Assembly: GCF_020515625.1 (NCBI RefSeq)
Contig: NZ_JAIWPJ010000002.1
Coordinates: forward strand, 620,001 to 684,000
DNA: 64,000 nt
Reading direction: 5' to 3'
Origin: Natrinema amylolyticum
GTDB lineage: Archaea > Halobacteriota > Halobacteria > Halobacteriales > Natrialbaceae
Positions 25,899-33,943 of the stretch are shown piece by piece (within the stretch, counting starts at the first letter, position 1; each line of letters opens with the position of its first letter). The notes beneath the pieces were generated by a model, which made no database searches, was not told the DNA's origin, and saw nothing but the letters and a program-made list of their open reading frames with translations. The translations under genes were made by a program, and so were the position numbers.

Positions 25899-26633
25899 AT
25901 GACCGACGCGACCACTGACGCCACGACCGACGAATCGTCCGCCGACCGCGCCGTCGTCCTCCTCTCGGGCGGCATGGACAGCGCCACCGCCGCCGCCGAG
26001 GCCCGCGAGCGGGGCTACGAGATCTATTGCCTGCACACCACGTACGGCCAGCGCACCGAGGACCGCGAACTCGAGTGCGCTCGCCGACTGGCCGACGAGT
26101 TCGACGCAGCGGACTTCCTGCAGATCGAGACGGGCCACCTCTCGGCCATCGGGGACTCGAGTCTCACGGACGACGAGATGGCCGTCGCGGACGCCGACAT
26201 GGAGAGCGACGAGATCCCCACCTCGTACGTCCCCTTCCGGAACGCGAACCTGCTCGCGATGGCCGTCTCCTACGCCGAAGCGAACGACTGCGGGGCGGTC
26301 TTCATCGGCGCGCACAGCGAGGACTTCTCGGGGTACCCCGACTGCCGGCCCGAGTTCTTCGAGGCCTTCGAGCGGGTCGTCGACGTCGGGACGAAACCCG
26401 AGACCGAGATTTCGATCGAAGCGCCGTTCGTCGAGTGGTCGAAGACCGACATCGCCGAACGGGGGGTGGAACTCGAGGTCCCCTACGAGCACACCTGGAG
26501 TTGCTACCGCGAGAACGAACCCGCCTGTGGTACCTGCGATGCCTGTGCCTTCCGCCTGCAGGCGTTCCAGACCGTCGGCGTCCGCGACCCGATCGAGTAC
26601 GCCGAGCGGCCGTCGTACGTCGAGGACGCGTAG
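25899..26633 (+). CDS. queC: 7-cyano-7-deazaguanine synthase
   Basis: A 244-aa PP-loop ATPase that makes preQ0 from CDG, ammonia and ATP. The nucleotide loop is LLSGGMDS (residues 21-28) and the zinc site is C202, C210, C213, C216 (ACGTCDAC). A Thr/Asp-rich 15-residue leader precedes it. It is the last of the three preQ0 genes, in pathway order; the tRNA-guanine transglycosylase is not in the window. Confidence 0.95.
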   Translation: MTDATTDATTDESSADRAVVLLSGGMDSATAAAEARERGYEIYCLHTTYGQRTEDRELECARRLADEFDAADFLQIETGHLSAIGDSSLTDDEMAVADADMESDEIPTSYVPFRNANLLAMAVSYAEANDCGAVFIGAHSEDFSGYPDCRPEFFEAFERVVDVGTKPETEISIEAPFVEWSKTDIAERGVELEVPYEHTWSCYRENEPACGTCDACAFRLQAFQTVGVRDPIEYAERPSYVEDA

Positions 26634-26778
26634 CGGTTCGAGTCTCGAGAACGTAACGAGTCGAATCTCGTCGGATGGATTGTCGCGTCTGACCGAGAGG
26701 ACGACTCGGGGCCGAGGTCGACGAGAGGCGAACCGATTCGGGAGCACCTCTTTGCCGCTGTCGCCCGCAGCGACGACC

Positions 26779-27081
26779 GTGTTCACCCAGCGGGACGAGC
26801 AGCCGTCAGCGTCCGGTCTCGACGCTCGAACCGTCGAGCGGCGGCTCCGTCGGCGAGCCGAGGCCATCGAACGCGACGAACTCGAGGCCGCGTTCTCGGC
26901 GCTCGATGCACGGCGAGAGCTGACGACCGCCGAGCGCGAGCGGCTCGAGCGACTGGCCGACGACATCGTCGACGGGATCCTCGCACCGCCGGAAGCGGCG
27001 CTCGAGCGGGCCGCGGACCGCGACGATGAGACGGCTCGAGCCGTCGCGGAACTGTTCGATCTCGACGCCCCGTCGAACTGA
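26779..27081 (+). CDS. Free-standing glutamyl-tRNA reductase dimerisation-like domain protein
   Basis: A 100-aa helical protein. The span from VERRLRRRAEAIERDELEAA through LADDIVDGILAPPEAALERA to the terminal AVAELFDL follows the pattern of the C-terminal dimerisation domain of HemA (repeated charged helices, the LxxPPxxAL turn and the closing ELF). The catalytic and NADP domains are absent, and no frame upstream supplies them. The GTG at 26779 is the likely start; the longer open frame overlapping queC is not coding. It may pair with, or regulate, the true HemA elsewhere. Confidence 0.55.
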   Translation: MFTQRDEQPSASGLDARTVERRLRRRAEAIERDELEAAFSALDARRELTTAERERLERLADDIVDGILAPPEAALERAADRDDETARAVAELFDLDAPSN

Positions 27082-27105
27082 CCGCCGAGCGGACCGTCCC
27101 TGAGC

Positions 27106-27117
27106 CGAATATATTCG
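27106..27117 (+). promoter_or_regulatory. CGAA-N4-TTCG box (NarO-like site)
   Basis: A 12-bp perfect palindrome CGAATATATTCG, about 10 bp upstream of a TATA-like CGTATTT (27126-27132) that itself lies 27 nt before the ATG of the DUF2249 gene. The pattern matches the CGAA-N4-TTCG motif I recall for NarO-controlled denitrification promoters in haloarchaea. Binding is inferred. Confidence 0.5.
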
Positions 27118-27156
27118 CCCAATTTCGTATTTCGGTCGGGGCCCGTGTGTGTACTA

Positions 27157-28221
27157 ATGGAGTCTACTATCGACGTCTCCGACGAGTCCCCGACGGAGCG
27201 ACGAGACCGCGTCTTCGACCGCCTCGACGACGCCGCTCCCGGCGACACGGTCGTCGTCACCGCCGACGAGACCGTCGAGCCCGCCCTCTGCCAGTACCGC
27301 ATCGCGCGGGGGGCGACGCTCGAGTGGGTCACCGAGCGGTCGGGGCCCGAGACGCGGGAGGTGCGCGTGACGAAACGCGAGGCACCGTCGGACGCGGCCG
27401 TTCCGGAGTTCGACGTCCGGGAACTGCCGCCCCAACGCCGCCACGCTGTCCTCACCGAGACGTTCGAGTCGCTCGATCCGGGCGAAGGGTTCGTGTTGGT
27501 CAACGACCACGATCCGAAGCCGCTGTACCACGAACTGCGGTCGGTCCACGGCGACGTCGTCGGTTGGGAGTACGAGCGTCGCGACTCAGGAGCGTGGCGC
27601 GTCGAAATTCGGAAGACGGGCGAGAGCGACGACGACTCGGACAGCGACGTCGCGGCGACGTTCGACGTGCGCGAGATTCCGAAGGAAGACCGTCATCCGA
27701 CGATCCACCACCGGTACGGAAACCTCGAGGCGGGCCAGTCGATGGCAGTCGTCGCACCCCACGAACCGAAACCGCTGCAGCGGGAGTTCCAACAGCGGTA
27801 CGGCGACACGTTCGAGTGGACGGTCGAGGAGCGAGCGGCCGGCCGATGCCGGGTCCGCATCACTAAGGAGCCGGCGTCGACGGACGCGACCGACGAGACG
27901 GCGGCCGAACTGGACGTGACGACCGAGCTGGACGTCCGCGATCGGCCGCCCGCCGAGCGCCACGAGCGTATCTTCGAGTCGTACGCGGCTCTCGAGCCCG
28001 GCGAGGGGTTCGTGCTGGTCAACGATCACGATCCGAAGCCGCTCTATCATCAGTTCGAGGCCGAGGCTGGCCCCGAGTTCCGGTGGGAATACCGGCTGAA
28101 AGAGCCCGGCGAGTTCCGCGTCCTGATCGGGAAGACCGACGCCGGCGATGGACCCGAAGCGACGGCGACGGCCACCACCTCTGACGCCACGGCGAACGAT
28201 GGCCCGCAGGCCCCCTTCTGA
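27157..28221 (+). CDS. Tetra-DUF2249 domain protein
   Basis: A 354-aa cytoplasmic protein of four tandem DUF2249 repeats, about 70 residues each. Repeats 2 and 4 carry an intact NDHDPKPLYH motif. Repeat 3 has APHEPKPLQR. Repeat 1 (about 1-75) has lost the motif (ETVEPALCQY). Linkers are acidic. DUF2249 proteins often accompany nitrite, NO or copper metabolism in anaerobic respirers. The ATG at 27157 has TATA-like spacing for a leaderless mRNA, whereas an in-frame GTG at 27145 does not. The upstream palindrome suggests oxygen/nitrate control. Confidence 0.85.
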   Translation: MESTIDVSDESPTERRDRVFDRLDDAAPGDTVVVTADETVEPALCQYRIARGATLEWVTERSGPETREVRVTKREAPSDAAVPEFDVRELPPQRRHAVLTETFESLDPGEGFVLVNDHDPKPLYHELRSVHGDVVGWEYERRDSGAWRVEIRKTGESDDDSDSDVAATFDVREIPKEDRHPTIHHRYGNLEAGQSMAVVAPHEPKPLQREFQQRYGDTFEWTVEERAAGRCRVRITKEPASTDATDETAAELDVTTELDVRDRPPAERHERIFESYAALEPGEGFVLVNDHDPKPLYHQFEAEAGPEFRWEYRLKEPGEFRVLIGKTDAGDGPEATATATTSDATANDGPQAPF

Positions 28222-28282
28222 CCGCGACCGAAACGACAACTGATAGAAACGTTCACGGTCGCTCGCGGTGAAGCGACCGGCG

Positions 28283-28786
28283 ATGGCACGCCGAGGACGA
28301 CTCCGCGAGTGGTTCCGGGACGACGACGGGGGCTGGCAGTTCCCGGAGGGGCGTCGCGGCGAGCTCGTGACGCTAGCCATCGGCCTTCCGCTCTTGGTCG
28401 GGTTCGTTCACAGCGAGACGGGACTCCCACGGCCCGTCGAGTACTGGCCGGCGGTGCTCCTCGGCGCGTGGTCGGGATTCCTCTACGCGACTTACTATCG
28501 GACGGCGATCGTCGAGCGCGTTCCCGACTGGGTCTCCGTCGGACAGGTCATCTCCCTCCTGGCCGGCGGGTTCGGCCTCACGGTCCTCGAGATCGTCCAC
28601 CTCGCCGATCCGACGGTCCTGTTCGTCCTCGCCGCCGGCGGGACGATCCTGTCGATCTACGTCGTCAGAGCCTGCTCGCCGCTCCACCCCGGTCTCGAGC
28701 CGCCGCGACGCGGCGTCGAACCGCCGCCACCGGTCGACGCGAGAGCGAAGCGAGAGGCGGAGCCGAACGCGAGCGGCGATCGGTAA
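28283..28786 (+). CDS. Four-helix membrane protein, function unknown
   Basis: A 167-aa protein with a basic N-terminus (MARRGRLREWFRDDDGGW) and four hydrophobic segments at about 30-48, 57-75, 90-110 and 113-133. A Pro/Arg-rich hydrophilic tail follows. The ATG at 28283 is preferred over the in-frame GTG at 28268. It is convergent with the iron alcohol dehydrogenase 19 bp away. No family is recognised. Confidence 0.7.
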   Translation: MARRGRLREWFRDDDGGWQFPEGRRGELVTLAIGLPLLVGFVHSETGLPRPVEYWPAVLLGAWSGFLYATYYRTAIVERVPDWVSVGQVISLLAGGFGLTVLEIVHLADPTVLFVLAAGGTILSIYVVRACSPLHPGLEPPRRGVEPPPPVDARAKREAEPNASGDR

Positions 28787-28805
28787 CGACGATCGCGGAT
28801 CGCGG

Positions 28806-30032
28806 CTACCACGCCGCCTCGAGCACGCCCTCGATCTCGTCGACGGAGGGATCGAGCCCCGGCGGCGCGTTGGCCATGAACGGGTCCTCGAGAATCGCCT
28901 CGGCGACCGCGGTGAACTCCTCGGGTTCCGGGCCGTCGACGTCTCGCAGGCGCGACGGGAGTCCGAGCCCGTCGCGGATTTCGGTGACCGCCTCGATGAC
29001 TGCGGCCTCGTGATCGACGGCCTCGTCGACGCCGAGCGCGTTCGCGAGCATCCCCGAGCGGGCGTCCACGCCCTCCTGTCCGAAGCAGTACTCGAGGACG
29101 TGGGGGATGACGACGCCGTGTGCGGCCCCCTGCTGGACGTCGTAGGTGCGCGTGAGTCCGTGCCCGAAGGCGTGGATGATCGACGCCGTCGTCTCGCCGG
29201 GCCGCGAGATACCGTACTGGACGAGCACGATCCCCTCGAGTATCGTCTCGAAGGTCTCGATATCGCGGTCGCCGTCGCCGAACGCGCCGAGCCCGTCCTC
29301 GAGCTTCTCGAGGCCGTGTCTCGCCGTCGCGTCGGTCACCGGCGTCGCGTTGCTCGCGTAGAGCGTCTCGATTCCCTTGTCGAAGCCGTTCATCGCCGAG
29401 CCCGCCAGTATCGAGTCGGGCGTGGTCGCGACCAGTTCCGGATCGTAGAACGCGGCCGCGGGCATCAGTCCCAGATCCGAGATGCCGCCACCGATCTCCT
29501 CATCGACCAGCCCCGACTCGGGCGCGGCGGTGACGCCGGCGACCATCGAGAGGTCGGCACCGGCCAGCGTGGTGGGGACCGCGACGATCGGGACCAGTCC
29601 GTCTTCGGGGACGGTAATCGTCCCCATCTCGGCGAACTCCGCGGCCGCGTCCGTCGCCGGTCGGTCGCTCGCCGCGAGAACGCTGATCACTTTCGCGACG
29701 TCGAGGCTGCTGCCGCCGCCGAGGCTGACGAGAACGTCGGCGTCCTCGATCCGCAGTCGCTCGAGTCCGTCGACGGCCGTCGCGAGTCGTTTCTTCGGCG
29801 TCGTCTCGTCGAAGACGCCGGCCAGCCGATCGCCGAGACCGGTCCTGACCGGGTCGATGACTTCGGGCGTGCTCCCGACGGTCGAGCCGCAGACGACCAG
29901 GGCGCGCTCGAGGCCCCGCGCCTCGAGTTCGGTCGCGAGGTCGTCAGTGCAGCCGGCACCGAACCTGATCGTCGCGGGGTCGTACTCGAATCGGAACGAC
30001 GGGTCGCGGTCGCTCGAGTCGGCGCTCGTCAT
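28806..30032 (-). CDS. Iron-containing alcohol dehydrogenase family protein
   Basis: A 408-aa group III dehydrogenase. The nucleotide-binding GGGSSLDVAK, PTTLAGADLSM and the metal-binding His set in HAFGHGLTRTYDVQQGAAHG are in place. It reduces or oxidises an alcohol/aldehyde with NAD(P) in the cytoplasm; the substrate is not evident. The neighbouring dehydropantoate reductase-like gene lies 102 bp upstream on the same strand, with no clear operon link. Confidence 0.88.
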   Translation of the reverse strand: MTSADSSDRDPSFRFEYDPATIRFGAGCTDDLATELEARGLERALVVCGSTVGSTPEVIDPVRTGLGDRLAGVFDETTPKKRLATAVDGLERLRIEDADVLVSLGGGSSLDVAKVISVLAASDRPATDAAAEFAEMGTITVPEDGLVPIVAVPTTLAGADLSMVAGVTAAPESGLVDEEIGGGISDLGLMPAAAFYDPELVATTPDSILAGSAMNGFDKGIETLYASNATPVTDATARHGLEKLEDGLGAFGDGDRDIETFETILEGIVLVQYGISRPGETTASIIHAFGHGLTRTYDVQQGAAHGVVIPHVLEYCFGQEGVDARSGMLANALGVDEAVDHEAAVIEAVTEIRDGLGLPSRLRDVDGPEPEEFTAVAEAILEDPFMANAPPGLDPSVDEIEGVLEAAW

Positions 30033-30134
30033 GGGCTTCCTACGGGGCGATCGGTGTTAAAAGCGAGAGCGGCGGCCGCCCGTTCGCGGTCGCGGCCGAT
30101 ATCGAACGCTCGAGCGCCGAGCGCTCGCCGCCGA

Positions 30135-31058
30135 TTACCGCTCGTTTCGCTCGGCCCAGGGACGCAGGATCGCGTGGACCGCCTCGTTCATCGGCGTCTC
30201 GACGCCGACCTCGTCCGCGTGTCGAACGACGGAGCCGTGGAGCGCCTCGAGTTCCAGTCGCTTGTCGTGTGTCAGGTCGTAGTGCAGCGACGAGTACATG
30301 TCGGGGTCGAGCTCGCGGGCGAACTCGAGCCACTCGTCGACGGTGTCGTCGGGGAGGGCGACGCCCTCCGCGCTGCCGACGGCACAGACCTCCTCGATGA
30401 TCCGGCGGTACATCTCCCAGGAGGCGTCGGTCTCGCGGAGCTCGCCGACCGGGAGTCGAGTCGTCGCGGTCATCCCCGCCTGGGCGCAGATGAACGCGAA
30501 CTTCCGCCAGAGTTCGATGGTGACGTCCTCGGCGAGCACCGCGTCGACGCCCTCGCTCTCCGAGAGCGCGTCGTCGAGTCGCTCGATTCGGGCCGTTCGC
30601 TCGCCGTCGAGTTCGCCGTAGAGAAATCGGGCCGGACCGCCGGTGTGCTCGACGACGCCGGGCGCGCCGATGGTCGAGAAGATGTAGGCTACCCCGCCGA
30701 CGACGTGGTCCTCGCCGATCGCCTCGGCGAGCCACCGTTCGTTGTCGACGCCGTTCTGGAAGGAGACCACGGCCGTGTCGTCGCCGAGCAGCGGCTCGAG
30801 ATCGGTCGCTGCGTCTCGCGTGTCGTGGGCCTTCACGCAGAACAGGACGGCGTCACAGGGCCCGATGTCGGCCGGGTCGTCGGTCGCCGGGAGCTCGACC
30901 GACGTATCGCCGCGGATGCTCTCGACGCGCAGGCCGTCGCCACGGAGCGCAGCGAGGTGGTCGCCCCTTGCGACGAGATGGACCTCGTGGCCCGCGTCCG
31001 CCAGCCGCGCTCCGAGGTAGCCACCGATGCCGCCGGCTCCGAAGACAGCGAATTTCAT
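30135..31058 (-). CDS. 2-dehydropantoate 2-reductase family protein
   Basis: A 307-aa NADPH-dependent ketoacid reductase. An N-terminal Rossmann motif FGAGGIGGYLGARLA, a VKAHDT loop with the conserved Lys, FQNGVDN, and the C-terminal ELWRKFAFICAQA helix with the catalytic Lys give the family. It would reduce ketopantoate for coenzyme A or a related ketoacid. Haloarchaea carry several paralogues, so the pathway is uncertain. Confidence 0.88.
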   Translation of the reverse strand: MKFAVFGAGGIGGYLGARLADAGHEVHLVARGDHLAALRGDGLRVESIRGDTSVELPATDDPADIGPCDAVLFCVKAHDTRDAATDLEPLLGDDTAVVSFQNGVDNERWLAEAIGEDHVVGGVAYIFSTIGAPGVVEHTGGPARFLYGELDGERTARIERLDDALSESEGVDAVLAEDVTIELWRKFAFICAQAGMTATTRLPVGELRETDASWEMYRRIIEEVCAVGSAEGVALPDDTVDEWLEFARELDPDMYSSLHYDLTHDKRLELEALHGSVVRHADEVGVETPMNEAVHAILRPWAERNER

Positions 31059-31118
31059 ACGCTCCGTAGGGAGAGATCGGTCAAAGGGGTTGTGGCGGGC
31101 GAGTTCGGACGGATCGAG

Positions 31119-32081
31119 TCAGTCCCCGGCCGAGTCGACGTTCGGGCCGTCGAATTCGGGCAACTGCGCCTCGATCTCCTCGCGCTCGTCCTCGAGCCGC
31201 TCCGGGAGCGTGAGCCGCGAGCCGAGTTCCGCGAGGTCCTCGTCCGCAGTGAAGCCGGGGCCCGTCGTCGCCATCTCGAAGAGCACGCCGCCGGGTTCGC
31301 GGGTGTAGATCGACTGGAAGTACGTCCGGTCGATGACCTCCGAGGGGGCGAGTCCCGCGTCGGCGAAGGCCTCGCGCCAGCGCTCCTGTTCTTCGACGCT
31401 CTCGGCTTCGAACGCGACGTGGTGGACGGTTCCGACGCCCATCTGCCCGCGGCCGGCGTCGGTCTCGACGAGGTCGAGGAGCGAACCGGGGCCGCCGGTC
31501 GCGCTCCGGTAGCGGCGACGGCCGTCGGCTTCTGCCTCGAGTTCGTAGCCGAGCACGTCGGTCAGAATCGCCTCGGTGGGGCCGTAGTCGTCGACGGCCA
31601 GCGTGACGCCGTAGAAGCCTCGCAGTTGGTGGTCGGTCGGAACCGGGCCGTCCTCCCACGGCGTCGCGTCGAACTCGGCGTCTGGGGCCGTGACCAGTTC
31701 GAGTTCGATCCCGTCAGGATCCGCGAACCGGAGGACGGTCTCGTCGAACCGTTCCTCCGCCTCGAATTCGACGCCCTTCGACTCGAGGCGGTCGCGCCAG
31801 TAGTCGACCGAGTCCGCCGGAATCCCGTAGGCGGTCGTCTGCGTCTGGCCGGCACCGAACCGGCCCTGACGACCCTGCTCGGTCCACGGGAAGAAGGTGA
31901 TGTTCGTGCCGGGCGAGCCCTCGCCGTCGCCGAAGTAGAAGTGATAGGTGCCCGTATCGTCGTGGTTGACGGTCCGCTTGACGAACCGCAGTCCGAGCGT
32001 ACCGACGTAGAAGTCGGCGTTTTCCTGCGGGTCGCCGGCGATGGCCGTGACGTGGTGGAGTCCGGGCGTGTTCGGTGACAT
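31119..32081 (-). CDS. VOC-family ring-cleaving dioxygenase (MhqO-like)
   Basis: A 320-aa protein made of two vicinal-oxygen-chelate halves. The first begins TPGLHHVTAIAGDPQ (metal His) and the second GTVHHVAFEAES, with the Glu ligand in FEMAT. This is the pattern of MhqO/MhqA hydroquinone dioxygenases. It would open substituted hydroquinones or catechols, perhaps quinone detoxification. The start at 32081 (MSPNTPGLHH) is canonical. A 19-bp inverted repeat at 32125-32143 lies just upstream. Confidence 0.88.
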   Translation of the reverse strand: MSPNTPGLHHVTAIAGDPQENADFYVGTLGLRFVKRTVNHDDTGTYHFYFGDGEGSPGTNITFFPWTEQGRQGRFGAGQTQTTAYGIPADSVDYWRDRLESKGVEFEAEERFDETVLRFADPDGIELELVTAPDAEFDATPWEDGPVPTDHQLRGFYGVTLAVDDYGPTEAILTDVLGYELEAEADGRRRYRSATGGPGSLLDLVETDAGRGQMGVGTVHHVAFEAESVEEQERWREAFADAGLAPSEVIDRTYFQSIYTREPGGVLFEMATTGPGFTADEDLAELGSRLTLPERLEDEREEIEAQLPEFDGPNVDSAGD

Positions 32082-32124
32082 GATCGTCCCTAAGGACCCA
32101 CTGCTTGAATCCTTTGCTCGCGGC

Positions 32125-32143
32125 CGCGTCACCCGGTGACGCG
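32125..32143 (-). promoter_or_regulatory. Inverted repeat upstream of the dioxygenase gene
   Basis: Perfect 9-1-9 dyad: CGCGTCACC (32125-32133) and GGTGACGCG (32135-32143). It lies 44-62 nt upstream of the dioxygenase ATG, just behind its expected TATA position (minus strand AGGATTCAA, about 32108). It is a plausible operator. A second palindrome CCGACCGCGGTCGG lies at 32160-32173. Confidence 0.45.
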
Positions 32144-32256
32144 CGGGTTACCGCCCGGACCGACCGCGGTCGGCTCCGCGTTTCTGCGACTCGAGGCGCG
32201 ACTTGACCGAACGAGGCGGCAACGACTGTTAACACCCCGCGGACGTAACGAGGGGT

Positions 32257-32511
32257 ATGGGCTGTCCATACCTGGAATACAGGGACGGGTCGGACGATCC
32301 CGACCGCGATCCGTTCGACGAGGCGCGCGCATACTGCACGGCGGCCGACCGGTTCGTTCAGCCGATGCGGGCCGACATCTGCAACGACCGCTACGACCTC
32401 GTCCACGACCGCGACTGCGAGATCTACCGCGAGCACGCCGACGACGCGGAGACCGCGGGCAGCGGCGGCCGAACGGCGGACGCGGAGGGAACGGCGGGTG
32501 AGGACGCGTGA
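32257..32511 (+). CDS. Small cysteine-containing acidic protein
   Basis: An 84-aa protein with four Cys residues (MGCPYLEYRD, YCTAAD, ICNDRY, DCEIYR) spaced so that they could bind a metal, and a Gly/Ala/Glu-rich tail. Its stop overlaps the GTG start of the BKACE gene by 3 bp, so the two are co-transcribed and probably translationally coupled. The family recurs in haloarchaea but has no known function. Confidence 0.75.
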   Translation: MGCPYLEYRDGSDDPDRDPFDEARAYCTAADRFVQPMRADICNDRYDLVHDRDCEIYREHADDAETAGSGGRTADAEGTAGEDA

Positions 32512-33350
32512 CCTACCGGGAGTTCCTCGACGGCGAGCCGGTCGTCGTCACGGCGGCGCTGACCGGCGGCGTCCACGGCAAGGAGACGACCCCCCATCTC
32601 CCCGAGACGCCGGAGGAAATCGGAAAGGCGGCGGCCGAGGCGGAGGCCGCCGGGGCGTCCGTCGTCCACGTCCACGCGCGCCGGCCGAACGGTGAACGGA
32701 CGTTCGCAACCGAGCGGTTTCAGGAGATCGACGACGCCATCCGCCGGTACGCGGACGACGTGATCATCCAGCACTCCACCGGCGGAACGGGTGCGCCGGA
32801 CGAGGACCGGCATCTGCCGCTGCGAACCGATCCCGCCCCGGAGATGGCCTCGCTCGATATGGGCCCGCTGAACCGCTACGAGCACCTCACGAGCGAGAAC
32901 ACCCGCGGGCTGGTCGACTCCCTCCACGAGGAGATGGTCGAACGAGGGATCAAGCCCGAACTCGAGGTGTTCAACAACGGCCACATCAACGAGGTTCACG
33001 GACTGCTCGAGCGCCGCGACCTCGCCGAGCCGGTCTACGCGACGCTGATCTTCGGGCCCGGCACGCTGACCCCGCCGCGGCCGCGGAACTTCCTGAACGC
33101 GATCGACAACCTCCCCGAGGGAGCGCTGTTCAATACGCTCGGCTTTGGCCGTCATCAGTTGCCGTTCGCGACGATGGGACTGCTCTTCGGCGGTCACGTC
33201 CGCGTGGGGCTCGAGGACAACGTCTACTATCGGCGGGGGGAAATCGCCGAGAGCAACGCGCAACTGGTCGAACGAGTCGTCCGCACGGCCGAAGAACTGG
33301 GCCGCGAAGTCGCGACGCCGTCGCAAGCGCGAGACGTTCTCGAGCTCTGA
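32508..33350 (+). CDS. BKACE (beta-keto acid cleavage enzyme, DUF849) family protein
   Basis: A 280-aa TIM-barrel, zinc-dependent enzyme. It shows VTAALTGG, the zinc His pair in VHVHAR, QHSTGG and LFGGHVRVGLEDN. The family condenses a beta-keto acid with acetyl-CoA, as in 3-keto-5-aminohexanoate cleavage. The GTG start at 32508 overlaps the preceding stop, which supports it. The specific keto acid is unknown. Confidence 0.9.
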   Translation: MTYREFLDGEPVVVTAALTGGVHGKETTPHLPETPEEIGKAAAEAEAAGASVVHVHARRPNGERTFATERFQEIDDAIRRYADDVIIQHSTGGTGAPDEDRHLPLRTDPAPEMASLDMGPLNRYEHLTSENTRGLVDSLHEEMVERGIKPELEVFNNGHINEVHGLLERRDLAEPVYATLIFGPGTLTPPRPRNFLNAIDNLPEGALFNTLGFGRHQLPFATMGLLFGGHVRVGLEDNVYYRRGEIAESNAQLVERVVRTAEELGREVATPSQARDVLEL

Positions 33351-33393
33351 CCGGTCGGGAGTCGGCCAGATATCGGTCCGGCGGCGAAGGGCG

Positions 33394-33424
33394 GGCCGGT
33401 CCAGACCGGCCGGGCGCTTATAAG
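33394..33424 (+). promoter_or_regulatory. Dyad plus TATA box of the gene at 33447
   Basis: GGCCGGTC (33394-33401) and GACCGGCC (33404-33411) form an 8-2-8 inverted repeat directly before a TATA element CTTATAAG (33417-33424). The TATA is centred 26 nt before the ATG at 33447, giving a leaderless mRNA. The dyad may be an operator or the end of the BKACE transcript. Confidence 0.5.
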
Positions 33425-33446
33425 TCCCGAACTGTGGCGTGCTAGT

Positions 33447-33779
33447 ATGGACCTTCGGACCGGCGACCTGGTGGACCTCGAGGGGCGCCTCCAGACGGCG
33501 GTAGCCCGAATCGGGACGCTACAAGCGGGGACGCGGGTGAGATCGGACGACTTCTTCTCCGAATCGTTCATGCGCGACCACACGCAGTTCGACTCGTTTA
33601 CCGCGTTTTGCGAGGCGAGTCCGTGGTCGCTCGAGGACTCGCGGAACATCCGGCACGTGCGCGGCCGGCGACTCGATACCTACGTCGCGGACATGACGGA
33701 CTTCGAGGACTGGGAGGCGATGAAGACCCAGGCCGCCGAAGAGGAGATCGTCGATTACGCCGCCTCGAGCGTGGCGTGA
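33447..33779 (+). CDS. Conserved haloarchaeal protein, function unknown
   Basis: A 110-aa soluble acidic protein, MDLRTGDLVDLEGRL..., with aromatic-rich centre (DDFFSESFMRDHTQFDSFTA) and a C-terminal helical stretch containing DWEAMKTQAAEEEIVDYA. No catalytic motif is visible. Leaderless start spacing supports the chosen ATG. Confidence 0.75.
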   Translation: MDLRTGDLVDLEGRLQTAVARIGTLQAGTRVRSDDFFSESFMRDHTQFDSFTAFCEASPWSLEDSRNIRHVRGRRLDTYVADMTDFEDWEAMKTQAAEEEIVDYAASSVA

Positions 33780-33789
33780 GTGACGCGGT

Positions 33790-33825
33790 CCCCGGGACGG
33801 TATGCAGACGTTATAGCGTCCGGGG
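33790..33825 (+). terminator. Candidate terminator hairpin
   Basis: CCCCGGGACG (33790-33799) pairs with CGTCCGGGG (33817-33825) with one bulged base. It lies 10 bp after the stop of the 110-aa protein gene, and downstream sequence has a short T-rich patch (GATTCTGTT). Confidence 0.4.
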
Positions 33826-33943
33826 CTGCTGATTCTGTTCCCGACCGCGGATCCGACCCCCGATCCGACCGCGGAGTCGATGCGTCCGTCTCCGCCGTAT
33901 CTCCGTTTCTCTCCCGAGAGTCGCCGTAACCGACGGCCGACCG

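Noticed and set aside
29010-32078. A 1022-codon open frame on the plus strand
   Set aside because: It runs antisense through three well-defined genes (iron alcohol dehydrogenase, dehydropantoate reductase-like, VOC dioxygenase). Its translation is Arg/Val/Asp-rich without domains, as expected from GC-rich shadow frames.
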